DNA from: Setoptus koraiensis
Lineage: Eukaryota > Arthropoda
Assembly: GCA_048013815.1 (NCBI GenBank)
Contig: CM106585.1
Coordinates: 1,922,001-1,986,000 of the forward strand
DNA length: 64,000 bases
Direction: 5' to 3'
The position numbers were made by a program, and so were the translations under genes. The notes under the pieces were generated by a model that worked only from the letters and a program-made list of their open reading frames with translations, had not been told where the DNA came from and made no database searches. Shown here piece after piece: positions 25,501-32,739 of the stretch (positions within the stretch are counted from its first letter, which is position 1; every line of letters begins with the position of its first letter).

Positions 25501-25645
25501 TACCACCGCAATGACTTCGCCTATTCCTACAAATTATCCTGTCACAAAGACGGAACACCAACATACTGACAACATCAATGCAACTGATACGGTCAAGAGA
25601 AATAATAAAAAATTAATTCACGTGTCCTTCGTTGACGAGATGTAA
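1..25645 (+). CDS. Sidestep-family Ig/FnIII transmembrane receptor, 5' partial, seven exons in window
   Basis: This is the whole gene as I reconstruct it; exons are listed separately. The joined exons (1-131, 1157-1615, 6328-11325, 12085-12122, 14028-14076, 14460-15266, 21834-25645) give one frame of about 3,430 residues with matching phases at every junction. The order is Ln-rich N-terminal part, Ig1 to Ig5, an FnIII-like domain without Ig cysteines, a membrane helix (about 22984-23056) and an Asn/Gln/Ser/His-rich tail. Known biology: Sidestep family members are cell-surface ligands for Beat-type Ig proteins in axon guidance and synapse targeting, with five Ig plus one FnIII domain. Inference: this is an arthropod Side-like receptor. 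The odd feature is its size, since the fly proteins are roughly 1,000-1,500 residues; the excess is low-complexity sequence inside Ig loops and in the tail. Nephrin/Kirre-type receptors are the main alternative. The first exon and signal peptide lie to the left. Confidence 0.72.
132..1156 (+). other. Intron 1 of the receptor gene
   Basis: This intron holds a perfect 56-bp palindrome at 686-741, then degenerate GAGAGATC/CACTTTGCG repeats (about 745-840) that echo its arms. No coding stretch is supported. The 3' end is ambiguous: both 1117 (TATATAG) and 1156 (CAAATAG) are acceptors in the right phase. Confidence 0.5.
686..741. repeat. Perfect 56-bp palindrome, no spacer
   Basis: The left arm 686-713 (starting TCGCAAAGTGTGCGGATCGC) is exactly complementary to the right arm 714-741, with GAGG/CCTC at the centre. 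All 28 pairs match. It can form a cruciform or a closed hairpin. Confidence 0.95.
1157..1615 (+). CDS. Receptor exon 2: poly-Gln segment and first half of Ig1
   Basis: The exon is open in frame 1. It begins with an Asn/Gln/Arg-rich segment, carries a run of about nine Gln codons near 1395-1422, and ends with the first half of an Ig domain: LNISCQV (Cys codon about 1546) and VVWYKRH (Trp codon about 1585). C...WYK is the Ig1 pattern of Sidestep-type proteins. The donor GTGAGT at 1616 is phase 1. Exon 3 restores the frame and supplies the rest of Ig1. The acceptor at 1156 was chosen for phase; 1117 is an equally phased alternative adding 13 residues. Confidence 0.7.
1649..1725. repeat. Minisatellite, 11-bp unit, seven perfect copies
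   Basis: GTTATATCGCT is repeated seven times without a mismatch, beginning about 30 bp after the splice donor. Perfect copies suggest recent expansion. Confidence 0.97.
3410..3472. repeat. Nested inverted repeats around a 26-bp perfect palindrome
   Basis: The core at 3437-3462 is a perfect palindrome with arm ATGAATCACAATT. It lies between ACGACCACA on the left (about 3410) and TGTGGTCGT on the right (about 3464), which are also inverted copies, so the block can fold as one extended hairpin with a bulge. No function is known. Confidence 0.85.
4525..4553. repeat. (CA)n microsatellite
   Basis: An uninterrupted CA dinucleotide run of about 14 units inside intron 2. Confidence 0.95.
6018..6084. 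repeat. Minisatellite, 18-bp unit, about 3.7 copies
   Basis: The unit GTTCTGTCGCTCCGCTAT is repeated with one variant copy (TTGT for CTAT). It lies about 240 bp before the exon 3 acceptor. Confidence 0.9.
6328..11325 (+). CDS. Receptor exon 3: end of Ig1, Ig2, Ig3, Ig4 with giant low-complexity inserts
   Basis: A single 4,998-base coding exon. After a Thr/Asn-rich insert it finishes Ig1 (YICESQF, Cys about 6792), then encodes Ig2 (IQFTCMGRPGWP, Cys 7109, W 7148; second Cys about 7415), a VLEMVYGPPEVE linker, Ig3 (ATFKCLSL, Cys 7649, VEWLING W 7691) and, after about 860 residues of low-complexity sequence, the Ig3 end (LTLSVLNITLNGAY and SVECRMRAP, Cys 10278). A VALNYAPV linker leads to Ig4 (IECLIYGGHPRPVLEWAW, Cys 10710, W 10748), a second insert with about 20 Gln codons (10876-10936), and the Ig4 end (RICCQASSS, LTLNIT). 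The donor GTAAGT at 11326 is phase 1. The recognisable strands either side of the inserts indicate that the inserts are translated. Confidence 0.75.
8105..8220 (+). repeat. Thr-coding ACA/ACG tract in exon 3
   Basis: A degenerate ACA/ACG trinucleotide tract read as poly-Thr in the receptor frame. The same CAA-type repeat is read as Asn near 6541 and as Gln near 10876 in the same exon. Confidence 0.85.
8520..8704 (+). repeat. Pro/Ala/Thr-coding CAC-CAG-CAA tract in exon 3
   Basis: CACCAG-type and CAACAG-type repeats are read in the receptor frame as PPAPPAPP and then Ala/Thr runs. In another frame the same bases would read His/Gln. This is part of the insert inside Ig3. Confidence 0.85.
11326..12084 (+). 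other. Intron 3 of the receptor gene
   Basis: A 759-bp phase 1 intron. The acceptor GGTTGCAG ends at 12084. I see no repeat block or coding stretch of note in it. Confidence 0.6.
12085..12122 (+). CDS. Receptor micro-exon 4 (38 nt): N-terminal strand of Ig5
   Basis: The exon begins after GGTTGCAG with two bases completing a Ser codon, then reads AGEHPIREHSQ, and is followed by the donor GTAAGT at 12123 in phase 0. Joined to its neighbours it gives LNIT-S-SAGEHPIREHSQ-ANITCETG, the usual inter-domain linker and first strands of an Ig domain. It is too short to detect by open-frame length. It was found because exon 3 (phase 1) and exon 5 (phase 0) cannot be joined directly without a stop. Confidence 0.65.
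12123..14027 (+). other. Intron 4 of the receptor gene
   Basis: A 1.9-kb phase 0 intron. It contains tandem CGCAATTCGCGAAGCGGCCG-type repeats (about 12,175-12,250), a TTG/GTCGCC-rich stretch (about 12,895-13,030), (CAACAGCGA)n at about 13,365-13,410 and a 12-bp-stem hairpin at 13,609-13,642. The acceptor CTTTGCAG ends at 14,027. Confidence 0.6.
13609..13642. repeat. Hairpin, 12-bp perfect stem
   Basis: AATACCCCCGGC (13609-13620) and GCCGGGGGTATT (13631-13642) are exact inverted copies with a 10-base loop. The stem is GC-rich and resembles a stable RNA or DNA hairpin within intron 4. Confidence 0.85.
14028..14076 (+). CDS. Receptor micro-exon 5 (49 nt): Ig5 first cysteine
   Basis: The exon follows a good acceptor (CACCTTTGCAG) and reads ANITCETGAANPAPLI. 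The donor GTGAGT at 14077 leaves one base (phase 1). The next exon supplies the Trp, giving the Ig core C-ETGAANPAPLIA-W. The A-x-x-x-C-x-x-x-x-x-x-P-x-P-x-x-x-W spacing is standard for an Ig domain. Confidence 0.75.
14077..14459 (+). other. Intron 5 of the receptor gene
   Basis: A 383-bp phase 1 intron, AT-rich, with many AAACAAA and AATGAAA motifs. The acceptor GACACGCAG ends at 14459. Nothing else is seen. Confidence 0.65.
14460..15266 (+). CDS. Receptor exon 6: remainder of Ig5
   Basis: The exon opens with the Ig5 Trp (AWFVGERPEP). It holds a Gln-rich patch, then STLVLSSDKLNFQLNHTKVQCLALN with the second Ig cysteine (about 14741). An Asn/Asp-rich insert (about 14,890-15,060) follows, and the exon ends in a VELQVSIV strand. 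The donor GTAAGT at 15267 is phase 1. Joined to exon 7 this reads VSIVYDEPKFVL, a typical Ig-to-next-domain linker. Its 269 codons far exceed half an Ig domain because of the inserts. Confidence 0.75.
15697..15745. repeat. Imperfect inverted repeat
   Basis: GCCGGCATATCGC near the left end and GGCGATATGCTGGC at the right end pair with few mismatches around CACTGTGCAGACACTGTGC. It is a moderately stable hairpin in intron 6. Confidence 0.6.
16800..16880. repeat. Minisatellite, 14-bp unit, about six copies
   Basis: GGCGCTATTCTGTC is repeated, with the last copies drifting to GGCGATATTTCGTT. It lies in intron 6. Confidence 0.92.
17388..17411. repeat. Perfect 24-bp palindrome
   Basis: The arm TGTTGGAAATGG is followed directly by its exact complement CCATTTCCAACA, with no spacer. 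Confidence 0.93.
18970..19079. repeat. AT-rich tandem/inverted array of ATATAACATCTC units
   Basis: ATATAACATCTC-type units run first in one orientation (18,970-19,015), then alternate with their complements (GAGATGTTATAT). The block has several overlapping hairpins and looks like a minisatellite that grew by inverted duplication. Confidence 0.85.
20771..20827. repeat. Minisatellite, 19-bp unit, three copies
   Basis: The unit CCCGCGGTTGGCCGAGCGG is repeated three times with one G-to-A change. It is strongly GC-rich against AT-rich surroundings. Confidence 0.9.
21834..25645 (+). CDS. Receptor exon 7: FnIII-like domain, membrane helix, cytoplasmic tail, stop
   Basis: The exon follows an acceptor ending ACGCGCAG (21833) and starts with two bases completing a Tyr codon (VSIVYDEPKFVL). 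After a linker it encodes an FnIII-like domain (LKIYKFHVQSNPGLDTIVWYEILNF and LTLLCVASNKIGTSHMIFTF, about 22,110-22,610). The A-x-N-x-x-G-x-S motif and the lack of a B-strand cysteine favour FnIII over Ig. A poly-Gln stretch (about 22,880) precedes a helix EAMVLVWLTLALLLSSLATVLL (22,984-23,056) and basic YHYKK. The tail of about 860 residues is rich in Asn, Gln, Ser and His, with no domain I recognise, and ends KLIHVSFVDEM-stop at 25,643-25,645. Open frame upstream of 21,834 is treated as intron because of phase and the pyrimidine-rich stretch before the acceptor. Confidence 0.78.
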
Positions 25646-25669
25646 ATGCTTCTGTGATAGTTTTTGATA

Positions 25670-25675
25670 AATAAA
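25670..25675 (+). terminator. Poly(A) signal of the receptor gene
   Basis: AATAAA lies 25 bases after the receptor stop codon. The 3' UTR is therefore very short, and the convergent RpS5 poly(A) signal is only about 165 bp further on. Confidence 0.75.
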
Positions 25676-25837
25676 CATTTTACAATTCATGTGTCGCCTT
25701 ATCTCTCTAAATTTGCTCACCACCTTTCATGTTTAGCCTTAATATCATGGTCGATTTTGTCATTGCACATAATGAAGCAGAGAATGTGGTAGATATCGAA
25801 CGCGTGTACTTGCAATGCTTAGATGCATTAAATTAAA

Positions 25838-25843
25838 TTTATT
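25838..25843 (-). terminator. Poly(A) signal of RpS5
   Basis: TTTATT on the plus strand reads AATAAA on the RpS5 strand, about 40 bases after its stop codon. Confidence 0.75.
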
Positions 25844-25882
25844 CTTGCCTGTATTTTTCAAAAGGTTACTACAATTAGATTC

Positions 25883-26518
25883 TTAACGGTTAGATTTGGC
25901 CACACGCTCAAGTTCATCCTTTTTCTTGATGGCATAACTGTTAGAGCTACCCTTGGAGGCATTGATAAGCTCGTCAGCTAAGCACTCAGCGATGGTCTTG
26001 ATGTTTCTGAAGGCGGATTCACGAGCACCAGTACATAGTAGCCAGATAGCTTGATTGACGCGACGCAATGGCGACACATCAACAGCTTGACGACGAACAG
26101 TACCGGCACGACCAATACGAGTGGAATCCTCGCGAGGTCCACTGTTAATAATGGCTTGCACAAGCACTTGTAATGGATTTTCGCCAGTCATCAAATGGAT
26201 AATTTCAAAAGCGTGTCTAACTATCCTGACGGCCATCAATTTTTTACCATTGTTTCGACCGTGCATCATCATTGAGTTAGTGAGACGTTCAACAATGGGA
26301 CATTGTGCTTTCTTGAAACGTTTCGATGCAAAACGTTGAGCTGAATGAGGCAAATAACGTGCATATTTCTCCTTGACAGATATGTAATCCTGAAGGGACA
26401 TGTCGTTGACGGACACGTCACTACAAGACCATCTACCGAATAATTTTGTTTCGGGCTGTGATTCGTGTATGTAGGCGGCTGATTGGGACACCGAGTTTAC
26501 ATTTTGCCAGTCGTCCAT
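25883..26518 (-). CDS. RpS5: 40S ribosomal protein S5 (uS7)
   Basis: This frame encodes a full-length 211-residue ribosomal protein S5. The protein sits in the head of the small ribosomal subunit and contacts mRNA and tRNA at the exit site. The sequence is nearly that of insect and vertebrate S5 from [10 protein letters not shown] to the C-terminus, including [56 protein letters not shown] and the terminal [21 protein letters not shown]. The variable N-terminal 25 residues differ, as usual between phyla. The ATG at 26,516-26,518 (context AAAGATGG) gives the expected length. The coding region has no intron. It is convergent with the receptor gene and divergent from the Tom7-like gene. An intron in the 5' UTR is possible (AACACAG lies about 35 bases upstream of the ATG). 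Confidence 0.98.
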   Translation of the reverse strand: MDDWQNVNSVSQSAAYIHESQPETKLFGRWSCSDVSVNDMSLQDYISVKEKYARYLPHSAQRFASKRFKKAQCPIVERLTNSMMMHGRNNGKKLMAVRIVRHAFEIIHLMTGENPLQVLVQAIINSGPREDSTRIGRAGTVRRQAVDVSPLRRVNQAIWLLCTGARESAFRNIKTIAECLADELINASKGSSNSYAIKKKDELERVAKSNR

Positions 26519-27087
26519 CTTTCTATCGTTGCTGTTGTATCTATCCTTTCCTGTGTTAATTGATTGATCGGTTATTAGTGTGGCCGCAAGTTAGTCTGTT
26601 AATATTATCTAATAAAATATGTATTATTAATTATTAGGTTGATAATTTATAATAATGCAGTAATTATGTCAGACCATTTGGTGGTAGCCGAGACTGATGG
26701 TAAACGTATACGGCGATTCTGTGAGACTTATGGGAACGCATGAATGCACGCTTCTTCTCATGCTCACTATTCACTTCAGGAAGCTGCCACCGCGCATGCT
26801 CACACCATTCACCGGCTGGCGCTAATTTTAAAGAGCCCACGCGAGATTTTTTTCTTGTTTTTTTTCGTTCGTTGCTCTAGTAGGGAGCGAATGTGTGGCG
26901 AAAAATCACATGTGCTGCCCATATTGTTCATGGCCCCTCCTAAACGCACTCCGGATAAATAATTATCATCTCTACTCTCTTATTATCGCCACTATTGTTA
27001 TTGTCAAAAACAATCAAATTACATTTCACTGTCAACCTCTTGTAACCTGTGCAACGGGACCAATCAATCAAATCAATATCAAGCGCC
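26519..27087. promoter_or_regulatory. Shared divergent promoter region of RpS5 and the Tom7-like gene
   Basis: The 569 bp between the two start codons must hold both 5' UTRs and promoters. I see T-rich pyrimidine tracts (about 26,850-26,870), an AT-rich stretch (about 26,600-26,660) and no clear TATA box for either gene. A short frame at 26,891-26,962 begins ATGTGTGGCG but has no support as a gene. Confidence 0.55.
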
Positions 27088-27273
27088 ATGGGCAAGGAAA
27101 CGGAAAATAAATCCATACTGGCCATATTCAGAATCAGATTTGGTGGCCTCATACGGATATTTGGTCGAATGGTACATTGGGGCTATGTGCCTCTCATTCT
27201 CTATTTGGGAATCAATCATGGACAGACAGATGTAAATATGCCCGAGCTAACTTGGAGCAGCCTTGTGAAATAA
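27088..27273 (+). CDS. TOMM7: Mitochondrial import receptor subunit Tom7
   Basis: A 61-residue protein. Tom7 is a small tail-anchored subunit of the outer-membrane TOM complex and modulates its assembly. The segment VHWGYVPLILYLGINHGQTDVNMPELTWSSL matches the Tom7 core (human WGFIPLVIYLGFKRGADPGMPEPTVLSLL): Trp-Gly, Pro-Leu, Tyr-Leu-Gly and Met-Pro-Glu are all in place, with the membrane helix around WGYVPLILYLG. The ATG at 27,088 has a strong context (GCGCCATGG) and is the first in frame; the length fits the family (55-60 residues). The CDS is intronless, with stop TAA at 27,271. It is divergent from RpS5. Confidence 0.93.
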   Translation: MGKETENKSILAIFRIRFGGLIRIFGRMVHWGYVPLILYLGINHGQTDVNMPELTWSSLVK

Positions 27274-27276
27274 ACA

Positions 27277-27282
27277 AATAAA
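27277..27282 (+). terminator. Poly(A) signal of the Tom7-like gene
   Basis: AATAAA begins four bases after the stop codon, which would give one of the shortest possible 3' UTRs. No better signal is seen before 27,330. Confidence 0.65.
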
Positions 27283-27330
27283 TAGAAAAATAGATGGCTC
27301 AAATGTGTAGTAGCTGGTTAGTGGTATTTA

Positions 27331-27764
27331 TTAGACATCACTCACATTCTTATTTCTACTATTATATATATATGTGCTGGGCGAGCTCAAATGGCCAAAC
27401 GCACGATTGTGGCATGGAATTAACAGCCAGCAGTTAGGGGAATCAGTGGTGATCTTATGATCAAAAAGGAACACAAGTCTCTTGATTGGATATTGATTGC
27501 ACATGCGGCCACAAACAATAAATTTACCTGTGTTTCTCTCAACTCTCTTTAATATTAAGATTGCTCGCTTTTGCACTGTCTCTCTATTAGAGAGTCTGTA
27601 ACCATCTGAATTGTATGTTTGTGTGAGCGTGTATCATCCATAGGCATCGTCATAAGCCAACTTGTTGTTGGCTTGTGCTCAATCAAAGCATTAAGATTGA
27701 TCATTATGTTGTTACATTGGGTTGCGAAAACAAACAACATAACAATGGTAAGTAATTGTATCAT
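27331..27764 (-). CDS. Possible small secreted-protein gene, two overlapping frames
   Basis: Two minus-strand frames overlap by 22 bases. The upstream one (27,764-27,555) starts ATGATACAATTACTT and reads like a signal peptide (MIQLLTIVMLFVFATQC), then continues polar. The downstream one (27,576-27,331) holds a Cys-containing stretch (KFIVCGRMCNQYPIKRLVFLF) after an acceptor-like AACACAG. TTTATT at 27,327-27,332 could be its poly(A) signal, overlapping the stop. No homology is recognised. A short intron could join them, but I cannot define its ends, so this may also be chance. Confidence 0.22.
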
Positions 27765-30700
27765 CTATCCAAGGCTTGAATCAGGTCATCATCATGATCA
27801 ACATGATCGCCGCTTTCAGATCAGCTGGATATCGCCCATCATTGCCGGGCATTGATTGGCGCGGCACGAGACCTATTATCAAATGGTTATAATAGCCTCT
27901 TCTTTGCTTTCTTTCTTCATCTGCCAATTCTTGCACTTGTTGTGGCTTGCGTTGTGCCATTTCAATTCATTGCATTTCGTTTCATCGCGTTTCGATTAGT
28001 TTAGTTTCGCTCTATTTGTAATTGGCTTTTACCTTTTGTTTAAGCTCGTAATCAATGATATCCCAGCTACTGGCATCGATATTGGGCTAGGATTATCACT
28101 ATCACGTTCATCATGGTTGGCAGTTAGCTGGTGGTGATTGTAATAGTGGCCACTTTGTTTTCTCCACCTCCTCCGCATCTATCTGTTGTGTGTTGCGAGA
28201 ATGAGTGTCTGCGGCCACAACACTGTCTTGCCATCGGTGTTGGCGCTTGCTATTGGTGGTGCTATTATCATCATCGTGATTGACGTTATTGGTTAATTGT
28301 TGTTGTGTTTGTTGTTGTTGTTGTTGACCCTATAAACAACGGACCAACAACAACTGTTTTCGGCATACACACACACACGGTTGTTGTAAGTCCCTCTAGC
28401 TAAATCAAGAATCAACAAGCATCGAGCGAAAAGAAAGCGAGCCGACCAAAAACAACTGCTCCTCGCCACCATTGGTAATACTTACGCCAGCACCCGATAT
28501 AATAACGATAACGATGATAGTTGTTATATCACACAATCACAGTCACAAACATCAGCATTGAGAGCGACAACAATAATAATGTGAGTGTGATGCAGCGATT
28601 GGTTTGCAGTTTTCAAGCAATTAATTGCGTCTCTTGGTCGTTGTCTGTTTATTTTCACTCTATTTGCGCCAATTTGCTGCCCTAACGCGATCTACCTGCA
28701 TCTGGACACAATGCGCAAATCTGATGAAGGACAAAGTTAAAGTAAAGTAAAAAATTGCGGGTTCACCTTGTGCTAATCACACACACAGTCAACTGACATA
28801 CGATCTCTGGATTGTTTTGTCCAACTGTATATTGACCCCTGTTGGATTGCAGCAGCCCCAGGTTGACAGTGCGAGCGACCAATCATGTGTTAGATGGACG
28901 CATTATACATCGCTATTGTCAGTGTTCACTAACAGTAATTATCATTATCGTGCCCATCATCTCTGACCTCTACCATTACCGATGCTCCCGCTGCTCATTG
29001 ATACAATTGATCCAGTAACGGTAACAGCAGCTACGACTTTGCATCGGTCACTCGGCGGCTCGCAAGCAGCCGCAACGGATAAATGTGTCGTCTGTTATGG
29101 ATAAATGACGGTGTCGGATAGTGCAGAAGCGCAGAGCGGAAAGGCAGCGCTAATCATCAATGAATTATATTAGAATTCATTGCTCACAGTTAATTCCGTC
29201 TAATGATACCTTGTCCTGTGATCCCGTGATTCTGTGATCCCGTGATTCTGTGATCCCGTGATTCTGTGATCCCGTGTCGTCTAATGTCGTACAGCGCGAG
29301 CTACAGTGGCGCTCCGTTGGCATCACCGTCCCAGACTCCGGGACCCAGACGCCCGAAACGGCGCTCCGAAACGGCGCTCCGAAACAGCGAAGCGGACACC
29401 CGAAGCGGAGACAGATCGCATGTATCAGTGTCAGGTCGTTGAGTCTCGAGTGATCGTGTGATAGCATCGCATGCGCCTCATTAGGACGTGATTTTGAGTT
29501 GCTGGGTGCATTAGAAGACTAATCACCTTTTGCTTTGTGCCCGCTGGCTGCACCGTGAATCTTGTGAGTGTAAGATCATTGTTCATTCACATTCACATCC
29601 ACATCCACACACTATGCACTTCAAATCTGCACTTTTGTCTGGCGTGTTTACTGTTACTCGTTATTCATTCATAAAATCATCGCCATTATTATTATTATTG
29701 ACAAAATGAATTGGCCATCGCTGGCATGAGACAATCCCACTTCCTCTAGCTCAGATGCGGCCGCTTATCTGTTGTTGCTGGCTGGTTGGCTGGCTGGTTG
29801 GTCAGTCGGTTGGTCAGTTCACTAACGTCGCCAACTAATGACTTTAATCAACGCCGGAGACGACCCACCGAGCAGAAGTGGCCTTCTGCTTTGTGCCCAT
29901 TCATCCAGCATCTCGAGTCAATTAATTGATGCCACTTCTGGTGCAGCCACACAATAGGCTGTTGAGCCGAGTGGACAAAACTGGACACTGGTCACTGGTC
30001 ACTGGCGCAGCAGAGCAACAAAAACAGCCAGAGAGAAATCAGCACCATTAATTTTGGTGCTCATCACAACCACGCAAACAACTATGATTTACTCGTCCCA
30101 CTCCGATGTTACCGCTGGCGTGTCGCTACGACCATGTAGTAGCCAAATGGATGCAAATTTATGACGGCGCGATGTTTATGCGTGTAATTAAAGGTGTACA
30201 GCTATAGGTACCAACATGGCAAAACCAAAAACTAAAAACTTCTTTGCTTTGGCAGACAAGTTTTAGTTTTTAGTAGCTCGCTCAGGTGACCGGTTGGCCT
30301 GGTTTGGCCCAATTGGCGCGTACGTGCTTCGTGTGCATTTGCATTTGCATTAGTCGTCCATTCGCGCACTACCCATTTCTCGTCTCGTCTCGTCTCGTCT
30401 CGTTTCGTCTGGGACTTGTGTGCAATTGTTGTTTTGTCTGCCCGATATAGACAAGACGCTATGTCGCGGCTGACCACTGGTCAGCCGCTAGCCAAAGCGA
30501 TTTGCGCCGCGTGCAACCGCGTGATCTAGTTTTCTTGCGTGCCTGACGCGAGTTAGCCTATTTTTGGTTGTTGCTGTTCGCAATTGTTGTTGTTGTTGTT
30601 GTTGCTGTTGTTGTCATGATGAACCAGATTATCACTACTGCTACTATTATTATCATTATTGTCTCTCGCTCCCTTGGACGGCCTTGCACTATCTGCTGAT

Positions 30701-31200
30701 GTCTTTGTCTTTCGATTTGATTTCGATTTGGCCCACAAGACGAGCGAAAGAACAACAAGAAGAAGCCAATTCAATCATCTCAACGGCTGACACTAATAGA
30801 TACTGTTCGAACGCGATCACCTGTGGAGTGTGTTCACTCACATGGTCAAATGTACGGTGTGCCTATAGTTGCCGGGTTGCCACCAGTTGAATCAACTCAA
30901 ATAATAGCCTACTACCGCTACTGGCGCTGCTACTATCGCCACTACCGGTAAATAAATGGATAAATGGACACTCCCATTGCTTTTAGTAAATCATCGTCAC
31001 AATGAACGGTCACAATGAACAGGACATAGTGTTGTTGATCTCATTAGAAGGACGCGCCAGTGGTGGCATCAATTAGAACGAGCAGCAGCCCCATATTATA
31101 AGCCGAGCAGCAGCCTATTTGGTATTGTTTAGTAGTTGTCGGCTGCCCCAAGAACAATACGCCGACGAGACAGTCGTCCGACTGATGAAAATCGCCTGAT
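27765..31200. other. Intergenic or intronic sequence, no gene supported
   Basis: No coding stretch is convincing here. Seen: TATAAA at 28,331-28,336 followed about 50 bases later by a donor-like GTAAGT; a second donor-like GTGAGT near 28,580; CTCGT repeats (about 30,380-30,405); the minisatellite at 29,216-29,276; and short TTG/CAA tracts (28,300, 30,585). The TATA and donor pair could mark a promoter and 5' non-coding exon on the plus strand, but this is weak. Confidence 0.35.
29216..29276. repeat. Minisatellite, 16-bp unit, about 3.8 copies
   Basis: The unit CTGTGATCCCGTGATT is repeated without a mismatch in the full copies. Confidence 0.93.
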
Positions 31201-31216
31201 AATCGGCTGACAGTCT

Positions 31217-31271
31217 CGGCCGATGGTCGGCCGATGGTCGGCCGATAGTCGGCCAATAGTCGGCCGACAAT
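31217..31271. repeat. Minisatellite, 11-bp unit, about five copies
   Basis: The unit CGGCCGATGGT drifts to CGGCCGATAGT and CGGCCAATAGT. The GGCCGA core is palindromic with CGGCC, so neighbouring copies can pair. Confidence 0.85.
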
Positions 31272-31752
31272 CGGCGCCCACTGATTGGCCGGCGTCGACA
31301 GAAAGAGGGCGCCACCGGCCGCTCACTTGCACCGGCTTCACAGTGGCACCGGTAGCGATCAAAGCCGGCAGCTGGCAGCAACCGATGACTTTGACGATGA
31401 AATTTAAATTCAAATCTCAACTCAAACATAAATTGCGATTCAAATTCAGATTCAAATTTAAATTAATCGAATTGACTTTTGGTGCGCCGAGATTGAGCCG
31501 CGGCGGTCATGTCGAGCAGCGGCCATCTCGGGCAGCGGCCATCTCGAGCAGTGATCAACTTGACCACTGGCCCGGCGATGATGGCGAGTAGAAACGTCAC
31601 TTTGCGGCCGTGGCAAAGCAATTCGGTAGCAATTCGGTAAAGTGACGACCAGTTTTATTATCAGAAGTCGGTCGTATTTTATATGCGCACCATGCGACGG
31701 CTTGATTGAGACGTTTTTATCTTTATCGGCGCTTGCTTTATGTCGCGCCTCT

Positions 31753-31832
31753 CAACAGTTGAGAGTCCCAACAGTTGAGAGTCCCAACAGTTGAGAGTCG
31801 CAACAGTTGAGAGTCTCAACAGTTGAGAGTAT
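31753..31832. repeat. Minisatellite, 16-bp unit, five copies
   Basis: The unit CAACAGTTGAGAGTC plus one variable base is repeated five times. Only the last one or two bases differ between copies. Confidence 0.95.
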
Positions 31833-32694
31833 CATCGCAGTGAATGAGAGCGACAACCAAGGTAATTGGCAAACATTTGCATAGGATATATGAAGATGAG
31901 AGCGCGCGAACTACCAAGTGACACAGGCTTGCACCTCGGGTCGCAAGTCGAGCACACAAGTCAATCAGTGGCCGGTAATTAATATTTTTATATTTTTATC
32001 CGCCACCGTTCAGTGGCACGAAGGGCACTAGACGGGGATAAATAATAATACGCATAATAAAAGAACAAGGTTGATGGCTGATGGGAATCCAAGTGCCAGG
32101 GCGACAATAAATGGCCGCGCTCTGTCCGGCCGATCCGCGGTCTCCGCAATCTCTGGCGTGCAGTCACTTTGGGTTGCCATCGAGCCATGCTAATGAGCGA
32201 TAAGTGATAACTAATAATAGTTTCTCTCGGTAGTCATCATCATTAACTAACACGGTATATGTGTTACTGGTTGGTACTTTTATAGAAACTTTTAAGCCAG
32301 CCGGACGGCCTGTCAACCTGTGGCTCACATCGCATATCAGTAGCTCATATACAAAGTATTTCATCATAAAATTTATGTCACAAAATTCAATTATCGTCAA
32401 CGTGAGTGAGTGGCGCACAAACGAGCCACGACACACAATCGTATGCAAATTTCTAATGGTCGTTGTGTGCATAGTGCCCTATATCTGGCTGGCTCAGTTG
32501 ATGAGTAATACACACTGACTAATACAGTTGAGCCCGGATTTATCTGCAGTACGTTTCTCACAGGTGACACATGCTCAATTCACACAGGTGAACTTACAGG
32601 TGAGCCAACAGCACACAATCACAATTAGCGAGTTTGTTTTTTGTCGATTAAAAGCGCCTTTTTTGTCCATTTGAAGCGCCTCTTTTGTCCATCT

Positions 32695-32739
32695 GTCCAT
32701 TTGAAATGGTTCATTTGAAATGAACCATTTCAAATGGAC
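32695..32739. repeat. Perfect 45-bp palindrome with one-base centre
   Basis: The left arm 32,695-32,716 (starting GTCCATTTGAAATGG) is exactly complementary to 32,718-32,739 around a single central G. The arm itself contains repeated CATTTGAAATG, and related GTCCATTTGAA copies precede it (from about 32,665), suggesting growth from a local repeat. Confidence 0.93.

Noticed and set aside
29216-29276. Regular repeat considered as a CRISPR-like array
   Set aside because: Units are contiguous 16-mers without spacers, in a eukaryotic genome; it is a minisatellite.
32164-32518. Open frames on both strands, the minus one with a transthyretin-like DVSHRLTGRPAGLKVS
   Set aside because: The similarity stops after about 15 residues and there is no splice, start or poly(A) support.
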